Notes under the pieces: model-generated
Seen by the model: the letters and a program-made list of their open reading frames with translations, nothing else
What the model was told of the DNA's origin: nothing
Database searches by the model: none
NCBI GenBank assembly: GCA_001897155.1
Contig: MKSF01000014.1
Span: 1-64,000, forward strand
Origin: Bacteroidetes bacterium 47-18
Lineage (GTDB): Bacteria; Bacteroidota; Bacteroidia; Chitinophagales; Chitinophagaceae
Length of the DNA stretch: 64,000 bases
Direction of reading: 5' to 3'
Shown here: positions 20,003-30,600 of the stretch, piece after piece
Position numbering within the stretch: position 1 is the stretch's first letter
Layout: every line of letters starts with the position of its first letter
Program-made: the position numbers and the translations under genes

Positions 20003-20613
20003 CTGTCACATTTCGACAAGCTCTATGTGACAAATCCCTTAGCTGTCAGGCTGAGCCCTGTCGAAGCCCTGTTAAAATCGTTCTAAGCCACCCTTCGACA
20101 AGCTCAGGGTGACACAATAGGCTCAAAGTGATCCCAACAGGCTCCATGTGACAAATCCTTTAGCTGTCAGGCTGAGCCCTATTGAAGCCCTGTTAAAATC
20201 GTTCTAAGCCACCCTTCGATAAGCTCAGGGTGACACGACAGGCTCAAAGTGATCCCAACAGGCTCCATGTGACAAATCCCTTAGCTGTCCAGGCTGAGCT
20301 TATCGAAGCCTGCTACAACCATTATAAATCACCCTTCGACAAGCTCAGGGTGACACAATAGGCTCAAAGTGAGCCCCACAAGCTCCATGTGACAAATCCT
20401 TTAGCTGTCAGGCTGAGCCCTATTGAAGCCCTGTTAAAACCTTTCTAAACCACTCTTCGACAAGCTCAGGGTGACACAATAGGCTCAAAGTGAGCCCCAC
20501 AAGCTCCATGTGACAAATCCTTTAGCTGTCAGGCTGAGCCCTGTCGAAGCCCTGTTAAAACCGTTCTAAGCCACCCTTCGACAGGCTCAGGGTGACACAA
20601 TAGGTTCTATTTA
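20003..20613. repeat. Tandem array of family-B repeats (five units of about 121 bp)
   Basis: GTGACAAATCC recurs at 20027, 20148, 20269, 20389 and 20510. Each unit then has TAGCTGTCAGGCTGAGCCC, TGTCGAAGCCCTGTTAAAA, a CGTTCTAAGCCA spacer, CCCTTCGACAAGCTCAGGGT, GACACAATAGGCTCAAAGTG and a short CCCCACAAGCTCCAT tail. Inner CTTCGACAAGCTCAGGGTGAC and GGCTGAGCCCTGTCGAAG segments are partial inverted repeats and could fold. This array fills most of the 873 bp between ftsK and the VWA gene. Confidence 0.92.
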
Positions 20614-20652
20614 TACTCTGCCGTTTATAAAAATTCTGCTTCGCCAGAATAG

Positions 20653-20690
20653 TTCCGCCATTCCGGCCGGAGCGTAGCGGAATGGCGGAA
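20653..20690. repeat. Strong GC-rich hairpin (REP-like)
   Basis: TTCCGCCATTCCG / CGGAATGGCGGAA, a 13-bp perfect stem with a 12-base loop. There is no T run, so it is not an obvious terminator. Its sequence is unrelated to the other repeat families. Confidence 0.7.
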
Positions 20691-20777
20691 TGATACTTTT
20701 GAGCGACCTTCTTTATTTTCCTGTTCCTGGTTGATGATCAGCTTTTCCCGCTATTGGTGTGAGCCGGTAATGCCCGG

Positions 20778-21962
20778 CTATTGTACCCGTGAATAATTAT
20801 GCCTGGCAGCAAGATCCAGTATGGAAGTGGTAATGGCCCTTCCCAGGTCATCTCCGTCCCCGGCAGACTGGGACTGCTGCTCGATAAAGGCAGCTCTCTG
20901 GCGTGATACCTTATCTATATCTGCCTGGATGGCTTTACGTTCCTTTTCCAGTGCTACGATCTTTCTTTCCAGCTCCTGCCTGGATATATTTTTGAATTCA
21001 GACGGCAGCTCCTCTTCTTTGACCTTCTCTACAAATTTGCTGTCCGCTTTATAGGCATCTACCATATCCCATTGCGCATTATGGTAATTGGTCTTGGATT
21101 TGGATACCGTGCGCTCTGCCTGGACCGCCTTATTCATCATCGTAGCGTTCCTGTCCTGGGCCACCTGCTTGGATTTGTACTCGGAGCCGAGCCGTCCGTA
21201 ACCGTAATAGGTCCTGTTAAGGCGTTCGTTCAGTACTTCCAGCTCCCTGTCATAGGGTGTTTCCACATACCTGATCTCTTTATTGTGGTCGATATTGAAA
21301 TATTTGCCTTTACCCTTATCCGCGCCGGTTTTCCATTCTTCCTGTATGCCGGACCTGTAATCCCCGCAGTAAATGGTATTCACATAGATATTATTGCTGA
21401 CGGCGGAGGAGATAGCTTCGGCATAATGGACCTTACCCTGGCTGAACGGTTCATTACCGGCTATATAGATCAGCTTCATGGAATGATCGTTATGATCCCA
21501 GGTCAACTGCCGGGTGGCGCTTTGAATGACCTGCCCGCAATATTCCAGCCCGCCGTAGGTGCGTAATGCAAAGAGCTTTTCAGACAGCAGGTCCAGGTCG
21601 GTGGTAAAGGGTGTGACCTGCCTGATATGGCCTTCCGAAGCGCTGAGCCCGTCGTTGCCGTATTCATACAATGCGATCTCAAGGTCGGGCTGGCTGCCCT
21701 GGTACCGTAGCGTGCTCAGGGTATTGATGATATTCCAGAGCCTTGATTTCGCCTGGTCTATCAGTCCGTCCATGCTGTTGGAAGTGTCCAGCAGCAGCGC
21801 CACCTGTATCTTTGTTTTCTTACGGATCACCGGTGCCGGGTCGGGATGGCGTGTCCGGGACTGCTGCGCGGTGGTGGTATTGCAGGAATAGGTGGAGACC
21901 ACTAACATACACTGTAAGGCTATAATACTCAATTTGGAGTATTTTAAAACATACTTTTTCAT
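20778..21962 (-). CDS. VWA-domain lipoprotein
   Basis: The 394-residue protein has an SPII-type signal (hydrophobic residues about 12-25, Cys in VVSTYSCNTT), so it is probably lipid-anchored. A von Willebrand A domain follows from about residue 52: VALLLDTSNSMDGLI supplies the DxSxS part of the metal-ion-dependent adhesion site. The C-terminal third (about 250-370) is charged and partly coiled coil (RKIVALEKERKAIQADIDKV). It could bind an envelope protein or substrate; no enzymatic motif is visible. It is divergent from the histidine kinase gene (169 bp apart), but a functional link is only a guess. Confidence 0.85.
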   Translation of the reverse strand: MKKYVLKYSKLSIIALQCMLVVSTYSCNTTTAQQSRTRHPDPAPVIRKKTKIQVALLLDTSNSMDGLIDQAKSRLWNIINTLSTLRYQGSQPDLEIALYEYGNDGLSASEGHIRQVTPFTTDLDLLSEKLFALRTYGGLEYCGQVIQSATRQLTWDHNDHSMKLIYIAGNEPFSQGKVHYAEAISSAVSNNIYVNTIYCGDYRSGIQEEWKTGADKGKGKYFNIDHNKEIRYVETPYDRELEVLNERLNRTYYGYGRLGSEYKSKQVAQDRNATMMNKAVQAERTVSKSKTNYHNAQWDMVDAYKADSKFVEKVKEEELPSEFKNISRQELERKIVALEKERKAIQADIDKVSRQRAAFIEQQSQSAGDGDDLGRAITTSILDLAARHNYSRVQ

Positions 21963-22131
21963 ACGATCATATTTTTAAAGTTGAGAGGCATTTCTTATTA
22001 CTGTAGTCCGAAAATAAGACCCTCTGCCGGCCCTTGGCGGTACAACTGTGTGAAATGCCGTTCCCGCTTGGTGAATGATGTTTAAAAACCGGGAGGATTT
22101 GCCGTACTTTGTAGTATAAAATTTCTTTTTG

Positions 22132-23973
22132 ATGAACAGGATAGTCATGATGCTGCTGGTATTGCTGGGAATGAATGCGGGGAGCATGTGGGCGCAGCAA
22201 CCCGAAGCCAGTAAAAAGAAGGAGATGACACCCGGAAAGAACAAGGTGGACAAAATAAGAAGCCTGGAGAAAGCCATAAGAGAGGAGGATAAGCAGCATG
22301 CGGCGGAGGAGCTGGAGCAGCTGGGCAGCAGCTATGCTTATAAGAAGCAATACGAACAATCCAACTATTATTATAACAAGGCCCTGGAGATCTACAAGAA
22401 GGAAAAGAACAATGAAAAGCAGGCTTACCTGCTGCGACGTATAGCGGCCAATAACGAGGCTTTGCAGAGGAACAGCGAGGCGCTCGGCAATTATAAGGCT
22501 TCCCGGCGGGTATCCAACAGTGACCTGGTGCAGCAGCTCAATACCAATGACATCAGCAGGATGGAAGGCCGTAACAGCAGCAGCTTCAAAGCCCAGGAAC
22601 ACCTGATAGATGATAAGATCCGTACGCTGGAGAGCAGCTCGGCGGATAAGGAGGAAGTGGTGCAGGCATACCAGCAGAAAGCGGAGGTGGCCCTGAACCT
22701 TAAAGATACCCAGACCGCTATCTCCAACCTGGAGAAGGCTTCCGAAGCGGCGGACAGGCAGGAGCACAAGATAGCCATCAAGGAAGAGCTGGCCGGCCTG
22801 TATGCCAATGCCAATAAGACGGAGGAAGCTATCGCCACGACCCGGTCCAATATTGAAAAGGCGGTGCAGTTGAATGACCGGGAAAATTACTATGCCTTGC
22901 AGGAGCAGCTGGCGCAGTACTACTTCCAGGCCGGAAAGCAGCAGGAGGGGCTGGATGTGATGAAGGCCGCTTTGGAGGAGGCCTACCGGGAAAATAATAC
23001 GGTGGCGGCGGCCCGGCTGTCGGGGGAGCTGTTCCGGTTCTGGAAAAAGAAAGGCGATATGAAAATGGCGAACCGCTACGCGGAAGATTTCCTGGATAAG
23101 GTGGAAGGGGTGATCAATAAGGACAGCCTTTTGCTGCAGCATAAGCTGTTTGATGAGATCGCGCAGCGGGTGTCGCTCCTGGAGAAAGAAAAGGACACGC
23201 AGGTATTATTGTACAATAAGACACGGGTCTATAATGTGGTATTATCCGTATTGCTGGTCCTTACCATACTTACGGTCATAGGCGTTATATGGGTGCTCTA
23301 TAAGCTGAAGAGAAAGAACCTCCAGATACTGCTGCAGTCTTTGCGCCGGGAGATGAACCCTCATTTTATCTTCAATTCCCTGAACAGCGTTAACCAGTTC
23401 ATTGCGGAGAATGATGAAATGGCTGCCAACAGGTACCTGACCAAATATGCCACCCTGATGCGGAATGTAATGACCACCTCGAACAGTGATTTTATTACAC
23501 TGCAGGATGAAAAGGTGAGCCTGGAGCATTACTTGTCGCTGGAGGCGCTGCGTTTCCAGGGAAAGTTCGACTTCATGTTGCAGATAGATGAAAACATGGA
23601 TTTGTATCATACGCTGGTGCCTAATATGCTCCTGCAGCCCTTTGTTGAAAACGCTATCTGGCATGGCCTCCGGTATAAGGATACGAAAGGCCTGCTGGAG
23701 ATCAGCATCGGTAAGCGCGGCGATGCCTTTACTGCCGTTGTGAAGGACAATGGCATAGGCGTGGAGGCCAGCAAGCGCCTTAAGACCCGCAATCAGCAGA
23801 CCTACAAATCCCGAGGTATCAAGAATACACAGGAAAGAATAGCCACCCTGAACAAATTATACGGATGTGGCATCACTTATACGACCAGTCCTGCCGATAC
23901 TGCCGGCGGCACGGGTACTATAGTGACCATATCCTGGAAAAAAACGAAATATAATGTACCAGCACAAAATTAG
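22132..23973 (+). CDS. LytS-type sensor histidine kinase with TPR region
   Basis: The 613-residue sensor has a signal peptide (residues 1-22, ending in MWAQQ), a mostly helical, repetitive periplasmic region up to about 355 that looks like tetratricopeptide repeats, and one membrane helix (VVLSVLLVLTILTVIGVIWV). The cytoplasmic kinase follows: RREMNPHFIFNSLNSVNQF carries the phospho-acceptor His near residue 410 (PF06580), PFVENAIWHGL is the N box and VKDNGIGVEASK the G box. This is the standard Bacteroidota partner of LytTR regulators. The response-regulator gene overlaps its 3' end by 20 bp. The ATG at 22132 is preferred to the adjacent TTG. Confidence 0.95.
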   Translation: MNRIVMMLLVLLGMNAGSMWAQQPEASKKKEMTPGKNKVDKIRSLEKAIREEDKQHAAEELEQLGSSYAYKKQYEQSNYYYNKALEIYKKEKNNEKQAYLLRRIAANNEALQRNSEALGNYKASRRVSNSDLVQQLNTNDISRMEGRNSSSFKAQEHLIDDKIRTLESSSADKEEVVQAYQQKAEVALNLKDTQTAISNLEKASEAADRQEHKIAIKEELAGLYANANKTEEAIATTRSNIEKAVQLNDRENYYALQEQLAQYYFQAGKQQEGLDVMKAALEEAYRENNTVAAARLSGELFRFWKKKGDMKMANRYAEDFLDKVEGVINKDSLLLQHKLFDEIAQRVSLLEKEKDTQVLLYNKTRVYNVVLSVLLVLTILTVIGVIWVLYKLKRKNLQILLQSLRREMNPHFIFNSLNSVNQFIAENDEMAANRYLTKYATLMRNVMTTSNSDFITLQDEKVSLEHYLSLEALRFQGKFDFMLQIDENMDLYHTLVPNMLLQPFVENAIWHGLRYKDTKGLLEISIGKRGDAFTAVVKDNGIGVEASKRLKTRNQQTYKSRGIKNTQERIATLNKLYGCGITYTTSPADTAGGTGTIVTISWKKTKYNVPAQN

Positions 23974-24700
23974 AACTGTCATCGTGGAAGATGAGCCGGC
24001 TGCCCGGAAGGCGCTGATCTCCTATCTTCAGAAATACTGCCCGCAGGTGGAGGTCACCGGTGTGGCGGAGAATGGCAACGAGGGCATAGCCCTTATAAAG
24101 GAGCAGCAGCCACAGCTTGTCTTCCTGGATGTGGAAATGCCGTTTGCCAACGCTTTCGATGTGCTGGATGCCTGCAAAGACCAGTCCTTTCATACGATAT
24201 TCGTAACGGCCTTTACGGAATATGCCATCAAAGCCCTGAATATGAGCGCCGCCTACTATCTCCTGAAGCCTGTGGATATTGAAGAGCTGATCCTGGCTGT
24301 TCATAAAGTGACGGAGGCCATACAGCAGCAGCAGTATTTCAACCATAACCAGTTTGTGGTGCATAACCTGCATCACCAGGCGGAGCAGCAGCTTGTGCTG
24401 CCTACCATAGAAGGCTTTGACGTGATACCGGTCAGGGATGTGGTACGGTTGCGGGGCAACGGTAATTTTACCAACGTGCATACTACTGCCGGCCGGGAAT
24501 TCATGGTCTGCAGGTTCCTGAAGCATTTTGAAGGCCTGCTGCCGCCTCATTTTTTAAGGATACATAAGTCGCATATTGTCAATAAGAACTTTATCAAGTC
24601 CTATCATAAAGGGGCGGGGGGCTCTGTTATGCTGACCGACGGCACTGAGCTGGAAGTTTCCAACAGCTATAAGGAGCATTTGCTGCTGCACTTTAAATAA
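23954..24700 (+). CDS. LytTR family DNA-binding response regulator
   Basis: The 248-residue protein has a receiver domain (residues 5-120) with the acidic pair in VEDEP, the phospho-acceptor Asp at about 59 in LVFLDVEMPF, the conserved Thr/Ala in FVTAFTEYA and Lys in YYLLKPVDIEEL. A LytTR DNA-binding domain (about 145-248) contains RLRGNGNFTNVHT and FLRIHKSHIVNKNFIKSY. It pairs with the overlapping kinase gene and should regulate transcription, perhaps of envelope genes. The overlapping start (ATG inside the kinase 3' end) implies translational coupling. Confidence 0.96.
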   Translation: MYQHKIRTVIVEDEPAARKALISYLQKYCPQVEVTGVAENGNEGIALIKEQQPQLVFLDVEMPFANAFDVLDACKDQSFHTIFVTAFTEYAIKALNMSAAYYLLKPVDIEELILAVHKVTEAIQQQQYFNHNQFVVHNLHHQAEQQLVLPTIEGFDVIPVRDVVRLRGNGNFTNVHTTAGREFMVCRFLKHFEGLLPPHFLRIHKSHIVNKNFIKSYHKGAGGSVMLTDGTELEVSNSYKEHLLLHFK

Positions 24701-24852
24701 AGTGACTTACAGGCAATAATCTTTTATTGCGGGTACACTCCGCCGGGCATTGTGCTCTCTGCGGGCCGGAGACTGCTTTTACTGTAAAGGAACTGTGGGT
24801 GTTGGTCATTGGTACCTTATAATGGCTTTGTTTCTATATACTAGATAGCCAT
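24701..24852 (+). repeat. Dispersed family-A repeat, left end truncated
   Basis: It contains TTACAGGCAATAATCTTTTATT, GCGGGTACACTCCGCCG, CTCTCTGCGGG, GGTGTTGGTCATTGG and ends TTATAATGGCTTTGTTTC, TATATACTAGATAGCCA. The right terminal inverted repeat (AGATAGCCA) is intact. The left TGGCTATCTG is reduced to GTGAC. Confidence 0.65.
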
Positions 24853-24874
24853 CTTAAATAATGCAGGCGGATAA

Positions 24875-24911
24875 GCAAAGAGGGTACGGAAATCTCCGTA
24901 CCCTCTTTTTA
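24875..24911. terminator. Terminator between regulator and enolase genes
   Basis: AAAGAGGGTACGGA / TCCGTACCCTCTTT with a three-base loop and flanking A and T runs. It serves both convergent genes. Confidence 0.9.
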
Positions 24912-24928
24912 TTGGGGAAATGAATTTC

Positions 24929-26215
<1,287 letters not shown>

Positions 26216-26258
26216 TTAAATAGTTTTAGAATTGAAGAAACGTTTTATTTTTTTGCTG

Positions 26259-26266
26259 CAAAGATA
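26259..26266 (-). promoter_or_regulatory. -7 box for eno
   Basis: TATCTTTG on the minus strand, 46 bp before the eno ATG. No clear -33 element was found. Confidence 0.5.
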
Positions 26267-26286
26267 ATCCTGTTTTGCTGAAATAA

Positions 26287-26318
26287 ATAAAAAAACGTCC
26301 GCCAAAAGGAGGACGTTC
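26287..26318 (-). terminator. Terminator of the DUF1573 pair
   Basis: AACGTCCGCC / GGAGGACGTT (one mismatch, AAAA loop), followed on the minus strand by a T run. It lies 20 bp after the second DUF1573 stop. Confidence 0.8.
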
Positions 26319-26338
26319 AAATGATTATCGGGATGATG

Positions 26339-26752
26339 CTATTTTTTTGCCTTTACCTGCCCGGTCAGATTGAGCTCGTAAGCGTTTTTGTGCCTGGGAG
26401 GTAATTTAGCGTTGGATTTTATATAGATCTGCTTATTGACCTTGCCTGCATTTCCTTCAGATTTGTAGGTGACCTTAATGCTGCCGGTTTGGCCGGGCAT
26501 AAGGGGCTTTTTGGGCCAGTCCGCGCTGGTGCAGTTGCATGCCACTTCTGCCTTGTAGATAACAAGGGGCTGGTCGCCGGTATTTTTAAATGTATAATCG
26601 TACACTACAACCTCACCATCTGTGACGGAGCCAAAGTCATAAGTGTCATTGCTTACATCAAATGTCAGTTCCGGGCCCCTGGCCTGGGCAGAGAGCAGCA
26701 AAGGCAGGGCGGATAGCAGCAGGATAGATAAAAATCCGAAAAATCGCTTCAT
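26339..26752 (-). CDS. DUF1573 domain secreted protein (second of pair)
   Basis: The 137-residue protein has a signal peptide (residues 1-23, ending in LLSAQA) and one DUF1573 domain, a seven-stranded Ig-like (ASPM/MSP-type) fold. Seen: DTYDFGSVTDGEVVVYDYTF, KNTGDQPLVIYKAEVACNCT, then WPKKPLMPGQTGSIKVTY. Such proteins are abundant in the Bacteroidota periplasm and their function is not defined. The gene follows its paralogue with a 5 bp gap, so the two are co-transcribed and came from a tandem duplication. Confidence 0.88.
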   Translation of the reverse strand: MKRFFGFLSILLLSALPLLLSAQARGPELTFDVSNDTYDFGSVTDGEVVVYDYTFKNTGDQPLVIYKAEVACNCTSADWPKKPLMPGQTGSIKVTYKSEGNAGKVNKQIYIKSNAKLPPRHKNAYELNLTGQVKAKK

Positions 26753-26757
26753 CTTGA

Positions 26758-27270
26758 TTATTTTTTCAGTATAGTTGATTTGTTCTCAGGCATAGAAGAC
26801 TCGGGAGCTTTCTCTACCACGCCGGTAAGGTTCAGCTGTACCTGGCCGCCATTATAAATTACGGTTACAGGCTTGTTGAAAGAACCCGGAGCAGCAGCAT
26901 TGTAAGTAGCCTTGATCACACCGGTCTCACCTGGCGCAACAGGCTTCTGTGTATAATAAGGAGTAGTACAGCCGCAGGCAGCAGAAACCTTTTGTAAAAC
27001 CAGTGGCTCTTTACCTGTATTTTTAAATACGAATTCCGCATCTACCGGCGTACCCTGAGGGATATTGCCAAACTCAAATGTGGTTTTGGTGAATTCAATG
27101 GTAGTACCATTAGGTGCCGCTTCCTGGGCAGCCGTTGCTGGAGCCACAGTTACAGTGCTGGTAGCAGGAGAAAGTGTAGTAGCCTGGTCTTTTACTTTTT
27201 TACTTTTGGATTGAGCAAAAGAGGCGAAAGAGCCTAATGCCAGGAAAGATAATAATAGTACTTTTTTCAT
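26758..27270 (-). CDS. DUF1573 domain secreted protein (first of pair)
   Basis: The 170-residue protein has a signal peptide (MKKVLLLSFLALGSFASFAQ), an Ala/Thr/Pro-rich linker (residues about 30-55) and a DUF1573 domain: TTFEFGNIPQGTPVDAEFVF, KNTGKEPLVLQKVSAACGCT, then KPVAPGETGVIKATYN. It is the promoter-proximal gene of the pair. The linker and a charged C-terminal tail distinguish it from the shorter paralogue. Function unknown. The upstream 354 bp to tamB is AT-rich and holds the divergent promoters; no gene was seen there. Confidence 0.9.
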   Translation of the reverse strand: MKKVLLLSFLALGSFASFAQSKSKKVKDQATTLSPATSTVTVAPATAAQEAAPNGTTIEFTKTTFEFGNIPQGTPVDAEFVFKNTGKEPLVLQKVSAACGCTTPYYTQKPVAPGETGVIKATYNAAAPGSFNKPVTVIYNGGQVQLNLTGVVEKAPESSMPENKSTILKK

Positions 27271-27575
27271 TGCTTATGTTTTATAGTGTTACAAAATGTT
27301 TGTGTTAAAACTTACTAAGTTAGCTTTTTTTATGATTCGTAATATTAATAGAAGGTTAATGAATGGTTAATAGGCTGTCGCTATTATCAGCTTGAGTATT
27401 CAAATTTAAAATATAATAATTAAAAAATGTTTTTAATAACGTCGCCTTAAAGTATGGTTTTTTTTTCCAAAGGAGGAACACCGTATAGTAGACCGGGGAA
27501 AGCGGGAAAAGGTTAAACGGCGGGATTTAAATATTCGGTTAAAGCTATAATTTACAAATATTTACAATATTTAAG

Positions 27576-27607
27576 TTGTTATTAAGCTATATATTTAACT
27601 ATTTTTG
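27576..27607 (+). promoter_or_regulatory. Promoter for the tamB-like gene
   Basis: TTG at 27576-27578 and TATTTTTG at 27600-27607 are 21 bp apart. The TTG at 27613 would fall at the transcription start, so the ATG at 27625 is the better translation start. Confidence 0.6.
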
Positions 27608-27624
27608 TGTAATTGGCGAATAAT

Positions 27625-30600
27625 ATGGTGAAGAAAATCCTTAAGATTATCCTTTATAGTATTCTGGGGGTGCTTCTGCTGGTGGCGGGTGTTGTTGTCT
27701 TTTTGCTTACACCTCCAGGCCAGCGGTTTGTTACAAAGCATACTGTCAGCTACCTTTCACAGAAATTGCAGACTCCCTTCTCAGTGGGAAAGATCAGGTA
27801 CAGGCTGCCCACTTCGGTAGGTATCGATGACCTGTTGCTGATAGATCGTAATGCCGATACGCTGGCTTACCTGCACTACCTGGACCTGAACGTGAATATG
27901 TGGGACCTCTTGAGCAGCAAGATATCCGTGCGTAGCCTTGAGATAGCCGACGCTGATTTTTACATGCACCGGCAGCGCCCTGATACCTTCTTTAATTACC
28001 AGTACATTATAGATGCCTTTGCCGGCGATCCGGCTGCTGCGGGGCCTGCAGATACCGCTAAGGCAGAGAAAAAAGGCAATCCTTTAAAGATAGATGTCGT
28101 GAAGACCGCCCTGAAAAATGTCAGGTTCCGGTTTCACGATGAATCCGGAGGGACTGACTTCTCGCTGTTTGTTAAAGACCTGCTGCTGAAACCTTCCAAT
28201 ATTGATATTGAGCAGTTGCGTTTTGATGTGGATGAGCTGAGCATCAGTGGGGTAAGGGTCAATCTTGTCATGACGGAATCCATATTACCGCCGGCTCCCG
28301 ATACATCCACCGGGACTTCCCCTTTGCTGCTGAGCATACAGAAACTGCATTTAAAGGATGCCGAATATACTATGGATGCCAAAACAAGCGCCTTGTATAT
28401 GAAGGCCAACGTCGGCGAGCTGGACGCGAAAGTGCCGCTTTTTGACCTGGCGGGACAACTGATGCAGGCAGATAAGCTCTACCTCTCCGAATCCAACGTG
28501 CTAATGGTAATGGGCAAAAGCAGCCCTGTACAGGTGCCTGAGGTGGTGCCTGAAGTGGCAGAGGTCATTGATACGCTCGGGTGGCGGATCGTTGCTTCGG
28601 ATGTAAAGCTGAAGAACATAGGCTACCAGATGGACGACAACAAGCAGCCGCCCAAGCCTTACGGGATGGATTATGCCCATATGGATATAAGAAACCTGTT
28701 CCTGGTGGCGGATGACCTGGTGTACACCAATGATACGATATCGGGCAATGTCAGGCAGCTCGCCCTTAAGGAAAAAAGCGGCCTGGAGCTGCAGGAGTTC
28801 AAGACCAGCTTTGTATATCACAGCCAGGGCGCGCTCCTGGAAGACTTCCTGCTGAAAACACCGGAAACGCTGTTGCAGCATAAGCTGGGAGTGAGCTATA
28901 CGTCGCTTGACGCCCTCAGCAGCCAGCTTGGCCTTATGGGGCTGGATATTGAGCTGAAGGACAGCAGGGTAGGCATTAACGATGTGCTGCTGTTCGCCCC
29001 GGATGACCTGAGAAAGCAATTAATGGCCTATAAGAACCAGCACCTGATGCTGGCATCCGATCTGAAAGGGACGCTTGGAGCCCTCAATATCCGGGATCTT
29101 TACCTGGAAGGGCTTAAAGACACGCGTGTGAAGATGAATGGCACGGTCATAGGCTTGCCGGATGCCGATAAGTTGCAATATATATTGAATATCGCCCAGT
29201 TGCAGACCAGCAGTAATGACCTGGATCCTTTCCTGCCGGACAGCCTGAAAATGCAGGTCAACCTGCCTGCAAGAATGGCTGTGAACGGTAAGGTGAGAGG
29301 CGGGATATATAATTATGAGCCGCAGCTTACTATCATCACTTCGGACGGTAATGCCCATGTAAGCGGTTTCCTTAACCTGAAGCCTGAAGGACAGGAAAAA
29401 TACGACCTGGTCGTGAACGCCCAGCAGCTTAACATCGGGAAGATCATCCGCCAGGACAGCGTTCTGGGTATTGTTTCTTCCAATATCAAGGTGAACGGCA
29501 GCTCCTTCGATGTGAAGCGGATGCAGACCACGCTGGACCTGGATGTGCTCAACGCGTATGCTATGGGCTATAACTATAATAGCATCACGGGCACGGTAGT
29601 CCTGAATAACGGCCGGGCCCAGGCATCGGTCCGGAGTACGGACCCTAACCTGTACCTGACGCTTGACGGCAATGCCGATCTCAGCAATCTTCATCCGGAT
29701 ATCAATGCGCTGCTGGATATCAGGAACGCGGATCTGCATGCCCTGAAGCTGTCGCAGGATACGCTGAAGGTAGCAGGTCTCCTGGAGGCGCATCTGCCGG
29801 TACTGAACGTGGATTATCCGCAGGGTACCATCATCGGCTCCGAAATAGAGGTATCCATTCCCGGCAATAAGCTGCCTCTGGATTCCATAAAGATTTTTGC
29901 CAACTCACAGCCGGAGACCGGGCAGGATATCAGTATGGATATAGCAAAGCTGTTGAACCTGAATGTTACGGGTACGATTCCCCTGACCCAGATAGGCAAC
30001 GGCTATATGTATCATATCAATAAGTTCTATAACCTCGGGGACACTTTTGAATATGCTTCAGACTATACCCTGGACCTGGACGGCGTGATCCGCTACAACC
30101 CGATCCTGACCCGCTTTAACAGGAGCATCAAACCTTTTGATACCATCGGGCTGCATTCCGCTCTCAGCAGGGAAACTATGGACCTGGCCGTGAACATTCC
30201 CTATTTCCGGTACGGCAACCATGTGATCGACAGCGGGTTTGTATCGTTGCAGGAGGATAATGACAGGATCAACTATAATGTCGGTGCCAGACAATACCGT
30301 AATAAGGACGAGCTGGTATTCTTTTACCCCGGGCTGAACGGCCGTGTGCTGAATGATACGGTATATGCCCGTGCCGTTATGAAGGATTCAGGTGCCAATA
30401 ACAGGTTCGTGCTGGGCTTTGCGGTCAATAAAGATCTCAGGGATGAGAACAGCCTGACGCATCTCCGCCTGTTCAGGGGCCTGATGATAGATTACGACCT
30501 GTGGCAGGTGAATGAGAACAACAGGATCACGCTGGGAAGCGAGGGCTTTCTTATCAAGGACTTCTTTATCAGCCAGCAGGACCAGCGCATTGGTATCAAC

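Noticed and set aside
15089-20613. CRISPR-like look of the repeated arrays
   Set aside because: Units are about 120 bp, with no short repeat and unique spacer pattern and no cas genes, so they are tandem repeats and not CRISPR.
21967-23142. 391-codon open frame on the minus strand
   Set aside because: It lies opposite the clear histidine kinase gene, has no signature, and is rich in L, I, H and Q as antisense frames of this composition are.
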